Assembly (NCBI GenBank): GCA_900769785.1
Contig: CAAGHV010000255.1
Location: 1-22,468 of the forward strand
DNA: 22,468 nucleotides
Reading direction: 5' to 3'
Source of the DNA: Bacteroidales bacterium
GTDB taxonomy: Bacteria; Bacteroidota; Bacteroidia; Bacteroidales; P3
Under the pieces are notes generated by a model. The model was not told the DNA's origin, searched no databases, and was given only the letters and a program-made list of their open reading frames with translations. The stretch's first letter is position 1. The number at the start of each line of letters is the position of its first letter. This document shows, piece by piece, positions 1-7,114 of the stretch. Position numbers and translations under genes: made by a program.

Positions 1-359
1 GCATCAGCATCAAGTATCAAAGGCTTATTCCACTCGATAAGAAATTTCTTTAAAGCCGAAACAGATTTCTCATTGGTTCCCAATCCAGGGCCAACACCGG
101 CAGCATTATATTTATCCAATTCTACTGGCAACGAAGTAAATATATCATTACCCTTATCTATAGAAACCATAGCTTCGGGAAATGCCATTTGCATACACCC
201 TACTGCATCATAAGGCAGATGCACTGTAAGTAATCCCACACCCATATACATACAGGCCTTAGCCGCAAATATGGCAGCTCCCATCTTACCAAAACACCCT
301 GCAATAAGCAAAGCATGCCCAAATGTACCCTTATGAGAAAACTTCGGACGAGAAATCAT
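1..359 (-). CDS. nnr: ADP-dependent NAD(P)H-hydrate dehydratase domain (C-terminal half of Nnr), partial
   Basis: This is the C-terminal, ribokinase-like half of the bifunctional NADHX/NADPHX repair enzyme. The domain dehydrates the S-form of hydrated NAD(P)H using ADP. The minus-strand translation gives FSHKGTFGHALLIAG, the glycine-rich start of the YjeF C-terminal domain, then GVGLLTVHLP, GVGPGLGTNE (anion-binding GxGPGLG motif) and LILDADA at the window edge. The 3' end lies outside the window. It is in the same frame as the epimerase domain at 390-1064 and separated from it only by one TAG codon (390-392). The first ATG after that stop is at 359, so 359 is taken as a possible restart. No convincing ribosome-binding site precedes it, which is not decisive in Bacteroidota. 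It may be half of a broken gene, or a separate cistron of a split enzyme. Confidence 0.8.
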   Translation of the reverse strand, partial: MISRPKFSHKGTFGHALLIAGCFGKMGAAIFAAKACMYMGVGLLTVHLPYDAVGCMQMAFPEAMVSIDKGNDIFTSLPVELDKYNAAGVGPGLGTNEKSVSALKKFLIEWNKPLILDAD

Positions 360-389
360 ACTCTGAGGAATATCCGGTACATCGACATA

Positions 390-1064
390 CTAAATAGATG
401 TAGAGGTTTCGGCAATATAAGTCTTGTGTAGAGATATATCCAAAACATGAAATTCTCCCACAAACTGCTCGTTCTCGGGAAAAAAGAATGGCAACTTAGG
501 GAACTGAAACGTAATGGTATGATTAGCTTTAAACACCGTATTACCCACCGACGACCTATCGGCAAACAATCCTGATGGCATATCGATGGCAATCTTCTCG
601 GCATCGAAGGCATTAATCTTCTCTATTATCTTCGCCACCTCGCCTTCCAAAGGCCTCGTAAGTCCGCTACCTAAAACCGCATCAACAATAACATCTACAG
701 ATGAACTCAACAAAATTTCTTCGGCCGAAGATACATTGCAGACATTTACATCCATATTTGATAGGCGTTGCTTGTTGATTTCGAAATCCGGCGTAGCCTT
801 ATCCGAAAGAGCAATAACATATACATCTACTCTCACTCCAGCCGTAGTAAGCATCCTTGCCAATGCCAATCCGTCGCCACCATTATTGCCCATTCCACAC
901 ACAACCATAACTGTAGCGGTATCCAAATCTTTGATATTAGACACCATCCAAGTATAACACGCCCGTGCGGCACGCTCCATCAAATCGACCGAAGCTATAG
1001 GCTCGTTTTCTATAGTATATCTGTCGGCCTCACGTATCTGAGGTATCGAAAAAACTTTTTGCAT
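390..1064 (-). CDS. nnr: NAD(P)H-hydrate epimerase domain (YjeF N-terminal; N-terminal half of Nnr)
   Basis: This domain interconverts the R and S epimers of hydrated NAD(P)H so that the dehydratase domain can repair them in the cytoplasm. Counting from the ATG at 1064, it shows PIASVDLMERAA (22-33), the nucleotide-binding loop GMGNNGGDGLALAR (57-70), DAVLGSGLTRPLEG (128-141) and IDMPSGL (160-166), all YjeF_N hallmarks. It stops after 224 residues at TAG (390-392). Translation in the same frame continues straight into the dehydratase domain, whereas the usual bacterial protein is one chain of about 500 residues. A longer frame reaching 1121 is rejected because its first codons lie inside the terminator hairpin at 1084-1119. 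The start at 1064 gives the usual family N-terminus. The domain assignment is firm; whether a functional enzyme is made is uncertain. Confidence 0.88.
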   Translation of the reverse strand: MQKVFSIPQIREADRYTIENEPIASVDLMERAARACYTWMVSNIKDLDTATVMVVCGMGNNGGDGLALARMLTTAGVRVDVYVIALSDKATPDFEINKQRLSNMDVNVCNVSSAEEILLSSSVDVIVDAVLGSGLTRPLEGEVAKIIEKINAFDAEKIAIDMPSGLFADRSSVGNTVFKANHTITFQFPKLPFFFPENEQFVGEFHVLDISLHKTYIAETSTSI

Positions 1065-1083
1065 AGTTAAAGAGTATGTATTA

Positions 1084-1119
1084 TAAAAAAGAGGTTGCTC
1101 TTCAACAAAGGGCAACCTC
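1084..1119 (-). terminator. Rho-independent terminator after rpmA
   Basis: Read on the minus strand there is a perfect 8-bp stem, GAGGTTGC (1112-1119 side) with GCAACCTC (1091-1098 side), around a 13-nt loop. It is followed at once by a T run (minus-strand TTTTTTAT, 1083-1090). It lies 44 bp past the rpmA stop and ends the rplU-rpmA unit. nnr begins 20 bp further on. Confidence 0.85.
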
Positions 1120-1162
1120 ATATTAAAATGAGAAATTATTTCTCAAAACTTTCTATCACTGA

Positions 1163-1420
1163 TTATTCTGCCGGAACTACAGATACAAAAGATCTGTCTT
1201 GACGTCCTTTTCTGAATTCAACAGTACCATCAACAAGAGCATACAAAGTATGATCTTTACCCATACCTACGTTTTTACCAGGGTTGTGTACGGTACCACG
1301 TTGGCGAACGATGATATTACCAGCTATACAGCTTTGACCACCATATATTTTCACACCCAAACGTTTGCTTTCGGATTCACGACCGTTACTGGAACTTCCG
1401 ACACCTTTCTTATGAGCCAT
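1163..1420 (-). CDS. rpmA: 50S ribosomal protein L27
   Basis: This 85-residue protein is the normal length for bacterial L27. It starts MAHKKGVGSSSNGRESESKR, the conserved N-terminal tail that reaches towards the peptidyl transferase centre. It continues with LGVKIYGGQ, AGNIIVRQRGT and GKDHTLYALVDG, the L27 core. There is no N-terminal extension of the kind cleaved off in Firmicutes. It lies 51 bp downstream of rplU, in the standard L21-L27 order, and is presumably transcribed from the rplU promoter at 1827-1857. The terminator at 1084-1119 follows. It ends in TAA. Confidence 0.97.
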   Translation of the reverse strand: MAHKKGVGSSSNGRESESKRLGVKIYGGQSCIAGNIIVRQRGTVHNPGKNVGMGKDHTLYALVDGTVEFRKGRQDRSFVSVVPAE

Positions 1421-1471
1421 ACTATATTGTTTTTAAAAGGTTATTACTAATTTATTTCTGTTTCTAAAAAA

Positions 1472-1780
1472 CTATTGAATGCTATCAATTTTTATTTGAG
1501 TCAAATAGTCACGATGACCATTCATCTTTTGATAACCTTTTCTACGTTTTTTGTGGAAAACCAACACTTTGTCTCCCTTTAAGTGTTTCAAAACAGTTAC
1601 TGTTACTTTCGAACCTGCTATGTAAGGTTGTCCGATTTCTACAGCACCCTCATTGTCTTTAAGCATCACGGTGTCAAAAGATACTTGACTACCTTCTTCA
1701 TTTTGAAGACGGCTTACAAAGATTTTTTGATCTTGTACTACCTTGAATTGCTTTCCTGCTATTTCTACTATTGCGTACAT
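1472..1780 (-). CDS. rplU: 50S ribosomal protein L21
   Basis: The 102-residue protein matches bacterial L21 in length. It starts MYAIVEIAGKQFKV and has the C-terminal signature KGDKVLVFHKKRRKGYQK followed by NGHRDYLTQIKI, the region that binds 23S rRNA. It is the first gene of an L21-L27 operon and has a near-perfect Bacteroidota promoter 47-77 bp upstream. It terminates with TAG at the expected family length, which shows that TAG acts as a normal stop in this genome. That matters for reading the interrupted nnr gene. Confidence 0.97.
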   Translation of the reverse strand: MYAIVEIAGKQFKVVQDQKIFVSRLQNEEGSQVSFDTVMLKDNEGAVEIGQPYIAGSKVTVTVLKHLKGDKVLVFHKKRRKGYQKMNGHRDYLTQIKIDSIQ

Positions 1781-1826
1781 TTTATAATGAAATTATTTTT
1801 ACTATATTATATTCCAAAACGAGTTG

Positions 1827-1857
1827 CAAAATTACTACTTTTTTCCCACATAGCAAA
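1827..1857 (-). promoter_or_regulatory. Promoter of rplU-rpmA
   Basis: On the minus strand, TTTG (1854-1857) is followed by 19 bp and then TAATTTTG (1827-1834). This is the TTTG-N19-TAnnTTTG pattern of the primary sigma factor in Bacteroidota. The predicted transcript start near 1820 leaves a leader of about 40 nt before the rplU ATG at 1780. Confidence 0.75.
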
Positions 1858-1907
1858 ATCTTGCAACATATTATTTTTATTTTTATTGTTTACCAATGCT
1901 TTACAAT

Positions 1908-3104
1908 TCATTTTTTAGCCACTTTTTCTTGTTTATATAGCGAAACTTTGCCATTATCCGAACATTTTTCTAGCAATTCTTGCATAGTTTTTTGCAATAT
2001 TGGGTGCACATAATTCGGCATTATTTCACACAATGGTACTAGCACAAAGTTCCGTTCTTGTATACGTGGATGTGGTACAATCAAATCGGGTGTATCTATA
2101 CAATTATTATCAACAAAAAGTATATCTATATCCATTGTGCGAGAAGCATAACCGTTTCCCGTTCTTACCCTCCCCAATTGAGACTCGATAGACAATGCCT
2201 TATCTAGAACTTCATGAGCCGACAATCTTGTTTCTACCACCACTGCTTGATTGAGGAAATTCTGTTCGGCATCAAAGCCCCATGCTTCAGTTTCGTATAT
2301 CGACGACTTTTTCACAATCATCCCTATTTGCTGTTCGATCATACCGCATGCTTGTTGCAGCAATCCAACCCTATCACCCTGATTACCACCTATCAGCATG
2401 GTTACATTACACATTGTTTCAGTCATTTCTTCATTCCATTTGCCCTTTAATGTCTTTCTTTGGTTTGACAAAAAAAGTATCGAAAGGAAATCCTCTTTAC
2501 TTATAGGCTGAGCTCCCAAGGATGCAAGATGCGAAGTTTCTTGCTGAGCGTCAATATACAAAAAATTATTGCTATTAGCAAAATCCACTAGTGCAGCAAG
2601 ACTAACCTTCGATGCATCCGTCATTTTTGCGAACATGGATTCGCCAAAGAATGCCGCTCCGAGCGATACACCATACAATCCGCCTACAAGTTTGCCATTG
2701 AAATAAGTCTCAAAAGAGTGTGCGTATCCCATTTCGTGCAATGTGGTATAAGCCTTTATCATCTCGTTTGTTATCCATGTTCCGTCTTGTCCGACACGCT
2801 TTATGGAGGCACATTGTAGCATTACTTCTTCGAAAGCTGTATCAATTCGCACCTCATATTTGCCCGATTTAATACATCGCCACAACGATTTGGAACATTT
2901 AAAACTATCGGGAAACAACACCATTCTCGGATTTAGCGACCACCACATCAGCGGTTCTCCTTCGGCATACCATGGAAATATTCCATTACGATAGGCTTCA
3001 AGTAACCGTTCGGGCGACAAATCGCCACCTATGGCCAACAATCCATCATCTTCGCTAAGAAGAGGATTGGGAAAAACACATTCCGAATTAAGTTCAAACA
3101 GCAT
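1908..3104 (-). CDS. aat-folK: Fusion: leucyl/phenylalanyl-tRNA-protein transferase (Aat) + HPPK (FolK)
   Basis: One uninterrupted 398-residue frame holds two complete enzymes. Residues 1-222 are Aat, which transfers Leu or Phe from tRNA to N-terminal Arg/Lys of proteins, marking them for the ClpS/ClpAP N-degron pathway. Visible motifs are LLAIGGDLSPERLLEAYRNG (22-41), IFPWY (42-46), WWSLNPR (54-60), GTWI (108-111), GLYGVSLGAAFFGESMF (142-158) and YIDAQ followed by SHLASLGA (183-198). Residues 232-382 are 6-hydroxymethyl-7,8-dihydropterin pyrophosphokinase of folate synthesis: LIGGNQGDR (237-245), EAWGFDAEQNFLNQ (273-286), then SRTMDIDILF (321-330) with the metal-binding aspartates D325 and D327, and VPHPRIQERNFVLVPLCEI (343-361). 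The linker is about 10 residues and contains ATGs (including codon 231, at 2414) from which FolK alone could start. It ends in TGA. The start at 3104 gives the standard Aat N-terminus. Both identities are firm; the fusion is the unusual point. Confidence 0.95.
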   Translation of the reverse strand: MLFELNSECVFPNPLLSEDDGLLAIGGDLSPERLLEAYRNGIFPWYAEGEPLMWWSLNPRMVLFPDSFKCSKSLWRCIKSGKYEVRIDTAFEEVMLQCASIKRVGQDGTWITNEMIKAYTTLHEMGYAHSFETYFNGKLVGGLYGVSLGAAFFGESMFAKMTDASKVSLAALVDFANSNNFLYIDAQQETSHLASLGAQPISKEDFLSILFLSNQRKTLKGKWNEEMTETMCNVTMLIGGNQGDRVGLLQQACGMIEQQIGMIVKKSSIYETEAWGFDAEQNFLNQAVVVETRLSAHEVLDKALSIESQLGRVRTGNGYASRTMDIDILFVDNNCIDTPDLIVPHPRIQERNFVLVPLCEIMPNYVHPILQKTMQELLEKCSDNGKVSLYKQEKVAKK

Positions 3105-3116
3105 TCTTTGTCCCTT

Positions 3117-3154
3117 ATATAATAAAGAAGAGGATGAGTATTCACCCTCTTCTT
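3117..3154 (-). terminator. Hairpin after pnp, probable terminator
   Basis: The stem AAGAAGAGG (3125-3133) pairs with CCTCTTCTT (3146-3154), and an inner TGA/TCA pair closes a GTAT loop. On the minus strand it is followed by a weak T-rich stretch (TATTATAT). It lies 28 bp after the pnp stop and only 20 bp before the aat-folK ATG. Some readthrough into aat-folK is likely, as little room remains for a separate promoter. Confidence 0.6.
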
Positions 3155-3181
3155 ATATAATTAATATATTGTAATCAAACA

Positions 3182-5401
3182 TTAATTATTGTTACGTGGC
3201 TTATTGTCGCGATGAGGTTTACGACCACCATCACGATGAGGTTTACGATCGCCACGAGGTTTGCTTTCGGTTTCGGGCATACCTTCGGGACGAGGCAACA
3301 ATGCCTTTCTGGACAAACGAAGTTTACCGGTCTTCTCGTCTATTTCAAGAAGTTTTACTTGAACTTCGTCTCCTTCGTGCATCAAATCTTTTATCGACTC
3401 GGTGCGAGTCCAATCATATTCCGAAATATGCAACAAACCTTCTTTGCCCGGCAATATCTCTACAAAAGCACCAAAGTCTACTATACTCTTAACCTTACCT
3501 TCGTAAACTGTGCCAACTTCGGGAACGGCAGTCAAACCTTTTATCCATTTGATAGCAGCCTCGATAGAATCTTTATCTACAGCTGAAATATCAACTATTC
3601 CAAGTTCGCCTTTTTCTTCAATAGTAATTACCGAATTAGTTTCTTTTTGTATTTCTTGGATAACCTTACCACCTGTACCTATCACAGCACCAATAAATTC
3701 TTTTGGTATTTCTATTTGTACTATACGAGGAACAAACGGTTTATAATCATCACGTGGTTTACTTATAGTAGCTTCTACTATATCCATTATATGCATACGA
3801 CCTGCGTTGGCTTGTGCCAATGCTTGGGCAAGCACTTCATAAGAAAGGCCGTCAACTTTTATATCCATTTGGCAAGCAGTAATACCGTCGCGAGTACCAG
3901 TAACCTTGAAGTCCATATCGCCAAGGTGGTCTTCATCGCCTAATATGTCAGAAAGCACAGCCCATTTATCGCCTTTCGAAATCAATCCCATAGCAATGCC
4001 TGTAACAGGTTTCTTTATCTTAACACCGGCATCCATAAGAGCCAATGTGCCGGCACATACTGTAGCCATTGACGACGAACCGTTCGATTCCAATATATCC
4101 GATACTACACGTATGGTATATGGATTTTCGGGACCTGTGGGTATCACATACTTCAACGCACGCCATGCAAGGTTTCCGTGTCCTATCTCTCTACGGCTCA
4201 AACCTCTGTTGCCTTTCACTTCACCTGTGGCAAAGCCCGGGAAGTTATAGTGAAGCATAAAGTTGCGAGTACCTTCGATAACGGCACCGTCTATCACTTG
4301 TTCGTCCAATTTGGTTCCCAATGTAACAGTCGATAACGATTGAGTTTCGCCACGAGTAAATATCGAAGAACCATGAGCCGATGGCAAATAATCCACTTCG
4401 CACCATATAGGACGTATTTCGTCCAACTTACGACCGTCCAAACGAGTACGTTCGGTAAGTACCATATCGCGCATAGCTTCTTTTTCGATATCGTGGAAAT
4501 AGCGATCTATCATAAACGACTTTTCAGCCAATTCATCTTCAGTCAATGCCAAAGATTCAACAAACTCTGTCTTAATAGCTTCGAAACCTTCCGAACGCAT
4601 TTGTTTGTTAGGAATACCTTGTTTGGCAAAGTCGTAACATTTTTGATATACAGCCTCGTGCATTTGAGCCTTAAATTCAGGATCGTTAACTTCGTGGCAG
4701 TATTCGCGTTTTTCAGTTTTGCCTGCTGCAACAGTCAATTCGGCCAAAGCATCACACTGTATGCGTATAGCATTATGGGCAGTTTTCAAAGCTTCAAGCA
4801 TCAATTCTTCCGATACTTCTTTCATTTCGCCTTCCACCATCATGATATTTTCGTTGGTAGCAGCTACTATCAAATCCAAATCGGCTTCTTCGATATCTTG
4901 CAAAGGAGGGTTTATTACAAACTGACCGTTCAAATAAGATACTCTCACTTCTGATACCGGACCGTTGAAAGGAATATCCGATACAGCCAATGCAGCAGCG
5001 GCAGCCAATGCTGCCAATGCATCAGGAGCAGTATTTTTATCGCCCGAAATCAAAGTGATTTGCACTTGTACTTCGGCATGGAAATCGTCGGGGAAAAGCG
5101 GACGCAAAGCTCTGTCAACCAAACGAGCTATCAATATTTCATACTCCGAAGGACGAGCTTCACGTTTGAAAAAACCGCCGGGGAAACGTCCCATGGCAGC
5201 ATATTTTTCTTGATACTCTACAGTAAGTGGCATAAAATCCACATTCTCACCGGCTTCTTTTTTTGCACATACAGTTGCCAAAAGCATGGTATTGTTCATA
5301 CGAACTACGGCTGAACCGTCAGCCTGCTTGGCCAATTTACCGGTTTCGATTTCGATAACTTGTCCGTTACCCAAATCAATAGTTTTCTTTACAATGTTCA
5401 T
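3182..5401 (-). CDS. pnp: Polyribonucleotide nucleotidyltransferase (PNPase)
   Basis: PNPase is a trimeric 3'-5' phosphorolytic exoribonuclease for mRNA decay. The 739 residues are slightly longer than the usual 700-710. The order is: first RNase PH domain (about 1-145, with GRFPGGFFKREARPSEYEIL at 71-90 and RLVDRALRPLFP at 93-104), helical linker, and second RNase PH domain with the catalytic segment ILGDEDHLGDMDFKVTGTRD. A KH domain (about 560-615, with the loop IGTGGKVIQEI) and an S1 domain (about 630-705, with VDFGAFVEI and GLLHISE) follow. The last 35 or so residues are a low-complexity basic tail rich in R, K, D, H, P and N, with KPHRD repeated. The ATG at 5401 gives the normal family start. 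It follows rpsO, the classic rpsO-pnp pairing, but a strong terminator separates them. An inverted repeat lies just upstream (5433-5455). Confidence 0.97.
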   Translation of the reverse strand: MNIVKKTIDLGNGQVIEIETGKLAKQADGSAVVRMNNTMLLATVCAKKEAGENVDFMPLTVEYQEKYAAMGRFPGGFFKREARPSEYEILIARLVDRALRPLFPDDFHAEVQVQITLISGDKNTAPDALAALAAAAALAVSDIPFNGPVSEVRVSYLNGQFVINPPLQDIEEADLDLIVAATNENIMMVEGEMKEVSEELMLEALKTAHNAIRIQCDALAELTVAAGKTEKREYCHEVNDPEFKAQMHEAVYQKCYDFAKQGIPNKQMRSEGFEAIKTEFVESLALTEDELAEKSFMIDRYFHDIEKEAMRDMVLTERTRLDGRKLDEIRPIWCEVDYLPSAHGSSIFTRGETQSLSTVTLGTKLDEQVIDGAVIEGTRNFMLHYNFPGFATGEVKGNRGLSRREIGHGNLAWRALKYVIPTGPENPYTIRVVSDILESNGSSSMATVCAGTLALMDAGVKIKKPVTGIAMGLISKGDKWAVLSDILGDEDHLGDMDFKVTGTRDGITACQMDIKVDGLSYEVLAQALAQANAGRMHIMDIVEATISKPRDDYKPFVPRIVQIEIPKEFIGAVIGTGGKVIQEIQKETNSVITIEEKGELGIVDISAVDKDSIEAAIKWIKGLTAVPEVGTVYEGKVKSIVDFGAFVEILPGKEGLLHISEYDWTRTESIKDLMHEGDEVQVKLLEIDEKTGKLRLSRKALLPRPEGMPETESKPRGDRKPHRDGGRKPHRDNKPRNNN

Positions 5402-5432
5402 CTTATTATTTTCTTCTATTTAAACCAACAAA

Positions 5433-5455
5433 TATGTACAATCATCATGTACATA
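5433..5455. promoter_or_regulatory. Inverted repeat upstream of pnp (candidate operator or RNA hairpin)
   Basis: TATGTACA, a 7-nt spacer (ATCATCA), then TGTACATA: perfect 8-bp arms in the gap between the rpsO terminator and pnp, 31 bp before the pnp ATG. On the minus strand it overlaps CATATTTG, a one-mismatch version of the TAnnTTTG -7 element, so a bound protein could block the pnp promoter. It could equally be a leader hairpin. Function is inferred only from position. Confidence 0.4.
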
Positions 5456-5467
5456 CTTTTTTTATAA

Positions 5468-5498
5468 CAAAAAAAGGCAATTAGACTCTAATTGCCTT
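5468..5498 (-). terminator. Rho-independent terminator after rpsO
   Basis: AAGGCAATTAGA (5474-5485) and TCTAATTGCCTT (5487-5498) are exact inverted repeats, forming a stem of about 10 bp with a small loop. On the minus strand it is followed by TTTTTG. It lies 27 bp past the rpsO stop, so rpsO and pnp probably have partly separate transcripts. Confidence 0.8.
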
Positions 5499-5525
5499 CA
5501 ACCATAACCAAATAAATATGAAAAA

Positions 5526-5795
5526 CTATTTTCTTATATTCAATTCTTTAATTATATGACGGTAACGTTCGATATCGTTTTCTTTCAAATAATCCAACAA
5601 GCGTCTGCGTTTACCTACCAAGCGAACCAACGAACGTTGTGTACCTAAATCTTTACGTTGTTGTTTCATGTGTTCAGTCAAATGTTGAATTCTGTACGAA
5701 AACAATGCTATTTGAGCTTCTGGCGATCCACAATCTTCAGCCGATTTACCGTACTTTGCAAATATCTCTCTTTTCTTTTCTGTTGATAAATACAT
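5526..5795 (-). CDS. rpsO: 30S ribosomal protein S15
   Basis: The 89 residues are exactly the usual S15 length. It shows GSPEAQIALFSYRIQHLTEH and then RSLVRLVGKRRRLLDYLK, the helices that bind the 16S rRNA central domain junction, and ends with RYRHIIKELNIRK. It stops with TAG, another case of TAG as an ordinary terminator here. A TAnnTTTG promoter element lies 51-58 bp upstream and a strong hairpin terminator lies downstream. It sits directly before pnp, as in most bacteria. Confidence 0.97.
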   Translation of the reverse strand: MYLSTEKKREIFAKYGKSAEDCGSPEAQIALFSYRIQHLTEHMKQQRKDLGTQRSLVRLVGKRRRLLDYLKENDIERYRHIIKELNIRK

Positions 5796-5845
5796 ATCTA
5801 CTTCTCTATTATTTTTCTTTAATAATTATCATTACAATCGTGATG

Positions 5846-5853
5846 CAAAAGTA
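5846..5853 (-). promoter_or_regulatory. -7 promoter element of rpsO
   Basis: Minus-strand TACTTTTG matches the Bacteroidota -7 consensus TAnnTTTG. The -33 partner is weak (a TTTC about 18 bp upstream). The predicted start near 5840 gives a leader of about 45 nt. Confidence 0.55.
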
Positions 5854-6187
5854 CATCTTTTTTTTGAATCAGAAAGCATTTTCTGTATTTTTTTTATTAT
5901 AAAAACAACAATATGCTAATTATCACACATATAGAAGTAAAAATATTTTTCTTTTTTTCCCTTTCCTCCTCTGTTTTATCCACAAAAAGTTGTTGGTTTC
6001 TCTGTTTTTTATGCTTTTTTATACCTCTCTGATTCCATTTCGTCACATTTTTCAATATCTATCTATATTTCAAGAATATATACATTATTCCAGCATCATA
6101 TATAAGAGATTTCCAATAGCTATATATAATATCCCTCATCCTCAAAAACAGATTAAACAAAAAACAAATCTGCCTCACAAAATAATA
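5854..6187. other. AT-rich non-coding spacer
   Basis: This stretch of about 330 bp between the rpsO promoter and the terminator at 6188-6232 is strongly AT-rich with long T runs. I see no credible gene, tRNA or repeat in it. A 73-codon plus-strand frame at 5990-6211 has biased, low-complexity composition, lacks an upstream signal and ends inside the terminator hairpin, so it is not called. Confidence 0.6.
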
Positions 6188-6240
6188 AAACTTCTTCGTA
6201 ATGCAGTATAATTTACAGATACGAAGAAGTTTGTTTTTGT
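6188..6240. terminator. Bidirectional rho-independent terminator
   Basis: AAACTTCTTCGTA (6188-6200) and TACGAAGAAGTTT (6220-6232) form a perfect 13-bp stem with a 19-nt loop. T-rich flanks lie on both strands (GTTTTTGT on plus, TTTTATTATTTTG on minus). It lies 45 bp after the stop of the minus-strand lipoprotein gene, which it most likely terminates. Confidence 0.8.
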
Positions 6241-6277
6241 AGTTTATTAGCCGGTGTTACTATATAATAACTATTTA

Positions 6278-6982
6278 TTATTCACCAACTAGTGTAATCG
6301 ACCCATTTTTTGGTGAAGTAGTACTTATTCTAACCATTAAATGATATGATGTATCTTCGACCGAGAAATCCATATTATTTATTGTGTGTATATCATCATA
6401 TATTCCGCGTAATTCGTACCACGCGCTATCCCTATTGTCGTAATCCGTCACCTTATATACGGCAATATAGTTTTGCTTGTCCAACAATATATTCCGAGGT
6501 ACACCTGAAGCAGAGTTCTCCAACGGTTTGATTGATTTAAACATAGCAAACACTTGGTTGTAGTCCTCCTTATATGTACCGTGTCGCCATATATAAGCAT
6601 TGTTGGTGTCGATACCTATTCTATGACAATCGAGCATCAATTCGTTGTAGTCCAATGTATCGTCTTCATCCACTTCCACAATATAGTAAAACTTCCAGTC
6701 TGTAGTATCCATCGTAGCCATTACAGGATTGATACGCTCTCTGAAACGATGTATGGTGCCACCGCAATATGGACTTACAAACATAAGCGATTTGTAGTGT
6801 ACGCTGTCGGAGTTGCACAGCCTACCAAGTTCTGTCATATCCATATATTTATACTTAGGCACAGGACATACCTGTTCTACCCTTTCCGTTTCTTGCCTGG
6901 TTTTCTTACCAGTTTCGCCACCGCCACAACCTACCACAAGTGTGACTATCATCAGCGATGATAAAATTTTAAATGTATTCAT
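6278..6982 (-). CDS. Lipoprotein with degenerate thioredoxin-like core, function unknown
   Basis: The start at 6982 (MNTFKILSSL) is preferred to 7009 because it gives a clean 18-residue lipoprotein signal with lipobox LVVGC and acylated Cys19, followed by GGGE. The mature part (about 216 residues) has a thioredoxin-like order of elements. The first is a strand, SLMFVSPYC (65-73), leading into GGTIHRFRERI where the CxxC helix would start. Next is a strand, WKFYYIVEVDED (96-107), then SGVPRNILLDKQNYIAVYKV (159-178), which resembles the cis-Pro loop and following strands of TlpA/ResA-type proteins. The CxxC motif is CGGT, lacking the second Cys, so oxidoreductase activity is doubtful. A role as a binding or scaffold lipoprotein is possible. 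The family link is by eye and moderate. It has its own promoter element and terminator, so it is a single-gene unit. Confidence 0.75.
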   Translation of the reverse strand: MNTFKILSSLMIVTLVVGCGGGETGKKTRQETERVEQVCPVPKYKYMDMTELGRLCNSDSVHYKSLMFVSPYCGGTIHRFRERINPVMATMDTTDWKFYYIVEVDEDDTLDYNELMLDCHRIGIDTNNAYIWRHGTYKEDYNQVFAMFKSIKPLENSASGVPRNILLDKQNYIAVYKVTDYDNRDSAWYELRGIYDDIHTINNMDFSVEDTSYHLMVRISTTSPKNGSITLVGE

Positions 6983-7053
6983 AATTACTTTGTATTTGAA
7001 TGTAAACAAATTACATTATATTATTGATTAAATACTTATTCATTGTGATTTTG

Positions 7054-7061
7054 CAAAGATA
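7054..7061 (-). promoter_or_regulatory. -7 promoter element of the lipoprotein gene
   Basis: Minus-strand TATCTTTG fits TAnnTTTG exactly and is preceded about 18 bp upstream by TTTA. The start would be near 7047, giving a leader of about 65 nt before the ATG at 6982. Confidence 0.6.
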
Positions 7062-7114
7062 CAACTTTTTCCTTAATCTTAAACACCTTTCCGACAAATC
7101 TTTTTTGGGTAAAA

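Noticed and set aside
390..392. Possible TAG recoding (alternative genetic code or pyrrolysine) suggested by the in-frame TAG in nnr.
   Set aside because: S15, L21, the T9SS cargo protein and the channel end with TAG, S15 and L21 at exactly the family length, and frames of 535 to 2062 codons contain no internal TAG. A single exception does not support recoding.
1065..1121. Upstream extension of nnr to an ATG at 1121.
   Set aside because: The added codons overlap the rpmA terminator stem and do not resemble the family N-terminus; the ATG at 1064 does.
4340..4954. A 204-codon open frame on the plus strand, opposite pnp.
   Set aside because: It lies wholly antisense to the conserved PNPase coding region, has biased composition (rich in F, H, Y, S) and no recognisable motif; a mirror effect of codon bias.
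5990..6211. A 73-codon plus-strand frame in the AT-rich spacer after rpsO.
   Set aside because: Low-complexity hydrophobic and then basic sequence, no homology recognised, no start signals, and its end falls inside a terminator hairpin.
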